A stretch of DNA of 52,886 nucleotides, taken from Bacteroidaceae bacterium. Its GTDB lineage: Bacteria > Bacteroidota > Bacteroidia > Bacteroidales > Bacteroidaceae. Where the stretch lies: contig JAFZPZ010000045.1 of the NCBI GenBank assembly GCA_017552435.1, positions 1 to 52,886 of the forward strand, in the 5' to 3' direction. Shown here piece after piece: positions 48,103 through 52,886 of the stretch. Each line of letters starts with the position of its first letter. Position 1 is the first letter of the stretch. The translations under genes and the position numbers were made by a program. The notes under the pieces were generated by a model. The model saw only the letters and a program-made list of their open reading frames with translations, did not search any database and was not told the origin of the DNA.

Positions 48103-49506
48103 CTATGCTTTTTTCTTCCTCGTCATCTCCACGAGTTTGCTCATGTGTGTGGAGATAGGCAGTTGCTGCGGGCACTTTTTCAGGCATTCGCCGCAGTCCT
48201 GACATTTATTGGCCCTAGCAGCAGCGGGGATAGCGGCGCGATAGGCCTCGAGATAAGCTACGCGCTTTTCTTCGAAGTCGGGTGCAGAGCTGTCGGGTAG
48301 GGGCAGTCGGCCCTCTGTCACAGCCTTGTTGTAGAATGCGAAGTTGCCCGGAATATCCACACCATGCTTGCAGGGCATGCAGTATGCGCAGGTTGTGCAT
48401 CCAATTGTCGGAAGGCCTGCCATCTTGTCGGCTATGCGGGCCAGCAGTTCGTTATCTACCGTTGTGCAGGGTTCGAGAGGCGAGAATGTTTCCAGATTTT
48501 CCTTCAGGTGTTCCATACGGTTCATGCCGCTCAGGGTGGTCAGTACATCGGGATGCGAAGCTACCCAGCGGAAGCCCCAACGTGCTGGTGTATCGTCCTT
48601 GCGTGCACGGCTCAGCTGTTCGCGTACATCATCTGTTACGTTCGCAAGGGAGCCTCCTCGCAGGGGTTCCATGATGACAGCCTGGATGCCCAGTTTCTCG
48701 AGCCTGCCATACAGGTACTCGGCATTTGCATCGCCGCGACCGCGTCTGCCGCCTCGCCTTTGGGCATAATTCCAGTCGAGGTAGTTCATCTGGATCTGCA
48801 CGAAGTCCCAATGGTACGTGTCGTTGTTGTCGAGCAGCCAGTCGAACACCTTCACGTCACCATGATAGCTGAAGCCGAGGTGTCGGATGCGGCCTGCCTT
48901 GCGCTCCTCCAGGAGGAAGTCCAGCAGTCCGTTGTCGATGAATCTGCTTTTCAGGTTATCCAGACCGCCGCCGCCTACGCTGTGCAGCAGATAGTAGTCG
49001 ATGTAATCAACCTGCAGTTTGCGGAACGAGTTCTCGTACATCTCCTTCGACTTTTCGAAGGGCCAGAGTGCCTCGTTCTGGTTAGACATTTTTGTGGCTA
49101 CATAATAGCTTTCGCGGGGGTGGCGACTCAGGGCCAGACCTGTAGCCGTCTCGTTCTGACCGCCGCCATACATCGGTGCTGTGTCGAAGTAGTTCACGCC
49201 GTGAGCCAATGCATAGTCCACCAACTCGTTTACCTGTTCCTGTTCGCGTGGCAGACGCATCATGCCGAAGCCCAGCAGCGAAATCTTCTCGCCTGTGCCG
49301 TTCTGGGTGCGATACGTCATGGACCCCTCTGAATCTCCCCCTAAAGGGGAGACTTCCCGACCAATGTCCCCCTTTAAGGGGGAGTTAGAGAGGGTCTGCA
49401 GAGGCCCTATTGCCATCAGCGACAATGCTGTGGCGGAACCTAAACCCAATCGCTCCAGGAACTGACGGCGATTGATCTCGTGTGCTTCATTGCATTTCCT
49501 TTTCAT
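48103..49506 (-). CDS. Tat-exported aldo/keto reductase with 4Fe-4S C-terminal domain
   Basis: 467 residues. NRRQFLERLGLGSATALSLMAIG is a twin-arginine-type leader. The aldo/keto reductase barrel runs about 65-350 (LLGFGMMRLP, FDTAPMYGGGQNETATG with the catalytic Tyr, IDYYLLHSVGG). The tail has CTTCAYCMPCKHGV and CQDCGECLKKCPQQLPI, cysteines for two 4Fe-4S clusters. Two inverted palindromic elements (49321-49398) form residues about 38-62 between leader and barrel. It is probably a periplasmic reductase working with the FMN-binding protein; the substrate is unknown. Confidence 0.85.
   Translation of the reverse strand: MKRKCNEAHEINRRQFLERLGLGSATALSLMAIGPLQTLSNSPLKGDIGREVSPLGGDSEGSMTYRTQNGTGEKISLLGFGMMRLPREQEQVNELVDYALAHGVNYFDTAPMYGGGQNETATGLALSRHPRESYYVATKMSNQNEALWPFEKSKEMYENSFRKLQVDYIDYYLLHSVGGGGLDNLKSRFIDNGLLDFLLEERKAGRIRHLGFSYHGDVKVFDWLLDNNDTYHWDFVQIQMNYLDWNYAQRRGGRRGRGDANAEYLYGRLEKLGIQAVIMEPLRGGSLANVTDDVREQLSRARKDDTPARWGFRWVASHPDVLTTLSGMNRMEHLKENLETFSPLEPCTTVDNELLARIADKMAGLPTIGCTTCAYCMPCKHGVDIPGNFAFYNKAVTEGRLPLPDSSAPDFEEKRVAYLEAYRAAIPAAARANKCQDCGECLKKCPQQLPISTHMSKLVEMTRKKKA
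49321..49398. repeat. Two facing C5/G5 palindromic elements in the aldo/keto reductase gene
   Basis: GGACCCCTCTGAATCTCCCC then CTAAAGGGGAG (49321-49352) and TGTCCCCCTTTAAGGGGGAG then TTAGAGAGGGTC (49365-49398) are inverted relative to each other. Together they are read as TLSNSPLKGDIGREVSPLGG..EGS. Confidence 0.9.
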
Positions 49507-49564
49507 AATGTACAGATGTTTTCTATTTAGACATTTTATAACTGAAAAGGTTTAATCCGGGTCT

Positions 49565-51889
49565 TTAATCGCTGAGGGAGTAGGGCTTGCCGGTCGTGAC
49601 GCAACGCTTCTTGTTTGGCGTGCTGCTCATGACGAATTCCAGCGTGCCGCCCTGCATGATGTCCGAGTGCGTCAGATAGAGCTTGTCGTAGGTCTTGCCG
49701 TTCAGCCGCACCTCCTTCACGTAGCGCATTTTGTCGCTGACACCAGGTGCCTTGATGGTAAACAGCTTCCCGTTTGGAAGGGTGAGTTTGCACGAGGGAA
49801 CGTAGGGAGCTCCGAGGACATATTGGTCGCTGCCCGGGCAGACGGGGTAGAAGCCCATCGCCGTAAAGATGTACCAGGCCGACATCTGGCCGCAGTCATC
49901 GTTGCCGTGCAGGCCATCTATGTTGTTGATATACATGCGGTTCATTATCTCGCGCAACCAATACTGAGCCTTCCAGGGCTGTGAGGTCCAGGCATAGAGG
50001 TAGGGGATGTGGTGACTGGGTTCGTTGCCGTGAACGTATCCGCCCAGCAGGCACTCTTCCTCGATGTCCTCGTTGTCCTCGTAGTACTTCTTGTCCAGAG
50101 GTTCTGCGAAGAGGTTGTCGAGGCGTTCGATGAACTTCTTGTCGCCTCCGAAGCACTCAATCATGCCCTTCACATCGTGGGGTACATGGAAGGAATAGTT
50201 GGCGCTGTTACCCTCGATGAAGCCTTCGCCGTAGGTTTGCAGGGGAGAGAAGTCCTTTTTCCAGCTGCCGTCTTTGTACTTGGGGCAGGCCAATCCGAGG
50301 GCGGGATTGAAGACATTGCGGTAATTGAGAGCCCGTTTCTTGAACGTCTCGGCCATTTCTGCGTCGCCTGCATCGATGGCTGCCTGATAGATGGTCCAGT
50401 CGTCATAGGCATACTCCAGGGTATTGCTGGCGCTGGTGCCGCAGTGGTCGTAGGGAACGTAACCATACTGGATGTAGTCGGTGAGGCCCTCCATCCACTT
50501 GGAGTTGGCAGTCGCCTTCATCGCAGCGAGCATGGCCTTCTTGTCCTTGATGCCCAGTTTCTTGGCGACATCCGAAAGGACAGCTACGGCATGATAGCCG
50601 CTCATGCACCAGCCTTCGTTAGCCATCAGGTACCAGACGGGCAACAGGTCGAGGGCGCTCTGTTGCTGGATGCGTATCATGCTCTCGGCCATATCGGCGC
50701 CTTGTTTGGGTTTGATGAGGTTAAGCAGCGGATGCTCGGCGCGATAGGTGTCCCAAAGGGAGAAGATGGTGTAGTTCGTGAAACCGTCGGCCTGATGAAT
50801 CTCCATATCGTTGCCGCGATACTTCCCATCGACATCCATATAGACAGATGGGTTGATCATCGTGTGATAGAGCGAGGTGTAGAAGAGCGCCTTCTGGTCG
50901 TCGGTGCCCTCGATTTCCAGTCCTGTCAGCTCCTTCGTCCACTGTTCTGTTGCGCGTTGCTTGACCTGGTCGAAGCTGAGGCCTGCCGTTTCTGCGCGCA
51001 GATTGGCAAGGGCTCCGCTCTGGCTGACGGCAGAGAGGGCTACCTTGATGGTGAGCTGTCGGTTGGCGGGCAGGTTGCAGCTGAAGTAGGCGGCAATCTC
51101 GCGGCCCGCCATATCGGGGAAGTTGTGGTAGATGTCGTTCTTGCGCCAGAAACCGCTGTACTTCATCCGTTGCTTGTCTTTGTAGCCGTACTGCTGGATG
51201 GGTTCGGACAGCGAGATGGCGAAGTAGGTGTAGTTCTGGCGGGCCCATCCGTTCGTGATGCGATAGCCGGTCAGCAGCGTGTCATTCTCTACGCGGAGGT
51301 AGCTCCAGAGCGTCTTGCCCTGATAGTTATAGATGCCGTGCCCCAGGTCGAGGATGAACTGGGCCTGCTGGGATGGGAACGTGTAGCGATGCACGCCAAC
51401 CCTCTGAGTTGCAGTCAGCTGAGCAAGGATGTCGTAGTCCTGCAACTTGACCTCGTAGTAGCCCGGAACGCATTTCTCCGTTTCGTGCGAGAAACGCGAG
51501 CGGTAGCCCGCTTCTGGATTGTCGGCTGTGCCCGGATTTGTTTGTATCTTGCCAGTTGTGGGCATAATCAGGATGTCGCCCAGATCGCTGTGTCCCGTAC
51601 CGCTCAGGTGCGTGTGGCTGAAGCCGACGATGGTCTTGTCGCGATGCTGATAACCGGCACAGTACTCATAGACTTTGCCCTGGTAGCGTCCGTCCACGTT
51701 GTGGGGAATCGTGTCCGTCTCAGGGCTCAGCTGCACGATGCCGAATGGAACACAAGCTCCTGGGAACGTGTGTCCCATACCGTTTGTGCCGATGATGGGA
51801 TTGACGTAATCAATCACATTCTGTGAGTGAAGAATGCAAAAATGAAAAAAAGAAAAAATGAAGGCTGCGGATAGGAGATGTTTCTTCAT
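49565..51889 (-). CDS. Secreted GH92 alpha-mannosidase
   Basis: 774 residues; the signal peptide ends near ILHSQ. The family start is VIDYVNPIIGTNGMGHTFPGACVPFGIVQLSPET. Later blocks are HVPHDVKGMIECFGG, GGYVHGNEPSHHIPYLY and GNDDCGQMSAWYIFTAMGFYPVCPGS, which hold Ca2+-binding and catalytic acidic residues. GH92 enzymes are Ca2+-dependent exo-alpha-mannosidases on N-glycans or yeast mannan. It lies 58 bp upstream of the aldo/keto reductase on the same strand. Confidence 0.95.
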   Translation of the reverse strand: MKKHLLSAAFIFSFFHFCILHSQNVIDYVNPIIGTNGMGHTFPGACVPFGIVQLSPETDTIPHNVDGRYQGKVYEYCAGYQHRDKTIVGFSHTHLSGTGHSDLGDILIMPTTGKIQTNPGTADNPEAGYRSRFSHETEKCVPGYYEVKLQDYDILAQLTATQRVGVHRYTFPSQQAQFILDLGHGIYNYQGKTLWSYLRVENDTLLTGYRITNGWARQNYTYFAISLSEPIQQYGYKDKQRMKYSGFWRKNDIYHNFPDMAGREIAAYFSCNLPANRQLTIKVALSAVSQSGALANLRAETAGLSFDQVKQRATEQWTKELTGLEIEGTDDQKALFYTSLYHTMINPSVYMDVDGKYRGNDMEIHQADGFTNYTIFSLWDTYRAEHPLLNLIKPKQGADMAESMIRIQQQSALDLLPVWYLMANEGWCMSGYHAVAVLSDVAKKLGIKDKKAMLAAMKATANSKWMEGLTDYIQYGYVPYDHCGTSASNTLEYAYDDWTIYQAAIDAGDAEMAETFKKRALNYRNVFNPALGLACPKYKDGSWKKDFSPLQTYGEGFIEGNSANYSFHVPHDVKGMIECFGGDKKFIERLDNLFAEPLDKKYYEDNEDIEEECLLGGYVHGNEPSHHIPYLYAWTSQPWKAQYWLREIMNRMYINNIDGLHGNDDCGQMSAWYIFTAMGFYPVCPGSDQYVLGAPYVPSCKLTLPNGKLFTIKAPGVSDKMRYVKEVRLNGKTYDKLYLTHSDIMQGGTLEFVMSSTPNKKRCVTTGKPYSLSD

Positions 51890-51915
51890 AATACATTATA
51901 ATTTATATATAAAAA

Positions 51916-51939
51916 AAGCTTCCTGTTATGAGGAAGCTT
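51916..51939 (-). terminator. Terminator of the HU gene
   Basis: On the minus strand AAGCTTCCT/AGGAAGCTT form a perfect 9-bp stem with a 6-nt loop, followed by a T-run (A-run at 51911-51917 on the plus strand). Confidence 0.9.
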
Positions 51940-51944
51940 GAATA

Positions 51945-51980
51945 GCCTCCCCATAGAGGGGGAGGTTTGGGAGATGGTCT
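51945..51980 (+). repeat. C5/G5 palindromic element
   Basis: CCTCCCCATAGAGGGGGAGG then TTTGGGAGATGGTC, between the HU stop codon and its terminator. Confidence 0.8.
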
Positions 51981-51985
51981 GTTTT

Positions 51986-52264
51986 TTAAGCCTTAGCGAC
52001 AGCCTCCAGGAATTCCTTGCAGGGCTTGAAGTAGGGGATGTCGTGTGCGGGAATCATCAGAGTGGTGTTCTTGGAGATGTTGCGGGCAGTCTTCGTAGCG
52101 CGATGTTTGAGTGTCCATGTACCCCAACCGCGGATGTACACATTCTCCTTGTTGATGAGAGACTCTTTCAGTGTGTCAATCACACCTTCTACTGCAGCCA
52201 TTGCTGTGGGCTGGTCGATGCCGGTCTTCTCGGCGACCTTTTTTGCGAGTTCAATCTTTGTCAT
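51986..52264 (-). CDS. HU-family DNA-binding protein
   Basis: 92 residues. MTKIELAKKVAEKTGI and the arm region IRGWGTWTLKHRATKTARNISKNTTLMIPAHDIPYFKPCKEFLEAV are HU/IHF-like, with Trp in place of the usual FGxF. It bends and packs DNA. It has its own canonical promoter and terminator. Confidence 0.93.
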   Translation of the reverse strand: MTKIELAKKVAEKTGIDQPTAMAAVEGVIDTLKESLINKENVYIRGWGTWTLKHRATKTARNISKNTTLMIPAHDIPYFKPCKEFLEAVAKA

Positions 52265-52312
52265 TTTCGTTTGATTTTTATGTATTTATGTCTTAAATGC
52301 AGAAAAGTGGCA

Positions 52313-52344
52313 CAAAGGTACACAATTTATTGAGTTTAAGCAAA
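52313..52344 (-). promoter_or_regulatory. Promoter of the HU gene
   Basis: Minus strand: TTTG (52344-52341), 20 nt, TACCTTTG (52320-52313). Confidence 0.85.
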
Positions 52345-52399
52345 TATCGCGCAATATTTTTTTTTGAAAAAAATGTTTTTGGGTTGAATTTTGCGCAAA

Positions 52400-52590
52400 A
52401 ATCACAGCGGGAATAATATGGCAGAGACTGCCTGAGCTAAAGCAGTCCTCCGTCGCAAGTGGGGACTTCCCTTCGGGCCTCCGTCGTAATCATAGATTAC
52501 TCCCCTCATCAGGCACAGATTACCAAAGGGTAATCCTCTAAAGGCCTTCTTCGCCCCTTTGTGGGGCCGCAATGACACTCAGTCATTGCT
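52400..52590 (-). other. Gene-free interval with three hairpins
   Basis: Hairpins: ATTACC/GGTAAT (52519-52534), GCCCC/GGGGC (52553-52567) and GCAATGAC/GTCATTGC (52569-52589). The last begins one base after the smalltalk stop codon, so it may end that transcript. No gene is supported here. Confidence 0.5.
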
Positions 52591-52698
52591 CTAAAGACCC
52601 CAGTCGCCCATGCAGGAGGTGACTCCCAGGCTGGTTGCGATAGCCGTCAGAATGGCGATTATCGTCTGAATGATGAATTTCCAGGTTTCTTTCTTCAT
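52591..52698 (-). CDS. Smalltalk protein, 35 aa
   Basis: ATG at 52698, stop at 52591. The sequence MKKETWKFIIQTIIAILTAI, then ATSLGVTSCMGDWGL, is the very small Bacteroidetes 'smalltalk' protein: one membrane helix with a short tail and a conserved Cys. It is usually found near HU-like proteins, amidases and VirE-N proteins. Its function is unknown. Confidence 0.85.
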   Translation of the reverse strand: MKKETWKFIIQTIIAILTAIATSLGVTSCMGDWGL

Positions 52699-52704
52699 AA
52701 TTTT

Positions 52705-52731
52705 AGTCGTTTAGTTGTTTAGTCGTTTGGG
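52705..52731 (+). repeat. GTCGTTTA octamer array
   Basis: Three GTCGTTTA/G units directly upstream of the smalltalk start. The remaining 52732-52886 shows AAAAACCT..CCCTTTT (also near 4825), two small hairpins (GAGAC/GTCTC, GTAAGC/GCTTAC) and no gene. Confidence 0.75.
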
Positions 52732-52886
52732 GATTTAACAAAAACCTTAAAAACCCTTTTATCCAGGTTGAGACTTTGTCTCTGATGTCGTGCCTGTGTT
52801 CTTTTCCTTGTAAGCGAGCTTACAGACAAAAGCCCACATTCACACCATCATTTCTTCGAAATCATTACCTGAATAAAAGAAAAACA

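Noticed and set aside
50009-51826. A 605-residue open frame opposite the GH92 gene
   Set aside because: Antisense shadow of a certain gene, with no family features.

Overview
This window reads as a chromosomal segment of a Bacteroidales bacterium, most likely Prevotellaceae. The reasons are promoters of the TTTG / 19-20 nt / TAnnTTTG type, a near absence of Shine-Dalgarno sequences, many secreted glycoside hydrolases, a methylmalonyl-CoA decarboxylase sodium pump typical of succinate-to-propionate fermenters, a HU protein, a 35-residue 'smalltalk' protein and VirE-N/DUF3987 proteins. The family is inferred from gene content, not from a marker gene alignment.

Layout. 0.8-4.1 kb: a GH59 galactocerebrosidase-like and a GH26 mannanase-like secreted enzyme. 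4.2-10.1 kb: an accessory region with a small lipoprotein, an orphan protein, a type II restriction-modification pair (cytosine-5 methyltransferase plus NgoBV-like nuclease) behind a strongly structured leader, an unrecognised 258-residue protein, a candidate small RNA and a two-gene minus-strand operon. 10.2-16.5 kb: a phage-like cassette (S24 peptidase, KilAC-like protein, three unknowns, VirE-N/DUF3987 ATPase, endolysin-like protein). 16.7-26.9 kb: secreted proteins, a GH95 fucosidase, aroB, tRNA-Met, an exported nitroreductase fused to a TonB C-terminal domain, and a 1223-residue surface protein. 27-31 kb: thyA-folA, a tandem-domain esterase and ribE on the minus strand. 31.2-36.9 kb: the decarboxylase genes (carboxyltransferase, gamma subunit, a carrier with two biotin sites, beta subunit) followed by xseA-xseB. 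37-47.2 kb: ilvE, ribH, a TPR protein, recF, a DUF721 protein, hisG-hisD-hisC-hisB, recR, a small membrane protein, a GNAT enzyme and a reverse rubrerythrin. 47.5-52.9 kb: tRNA-Gly(CCC), an FMN-binding protein, a Tat-exported aldo/keto reductase with ferredoxin-like tail, a GH92 mannosidase, HU and the smalltalk protein.

The most striking signal is not a gene. The window is full of short repeat families: (i) a palindromic C5/G5 element of about 25-35 bp (core CCCCCTTTAGGGGG plus a third C-run), (ii) degenerate heptamer tandem arrays, (iii) GTCGTTTG octamer arrays, often as inverted composites, (iv) TTTCCCAC octamer arrays, (v) a GC-rich ~65-bp unit, and (vi) a ~38-bp promoter-bearing repeat. 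Families (i) and (ii) lie between genes and also sit in frame inside conserved enzymes (ThyA, FolA, XseA, RibE, the OadB leader, AroB, HisD/HisC ends, GH59, GH95, the DUF3987 protein and others). There they add low-complexity Pro/Gly/Ser loops at places where relatives have none. This recalls the Rickettsia palindromic elements and the cyanobacterial heptamer repeats, but the units differ.

All family calls come from reading motifs and remembered family features; no database search was run.
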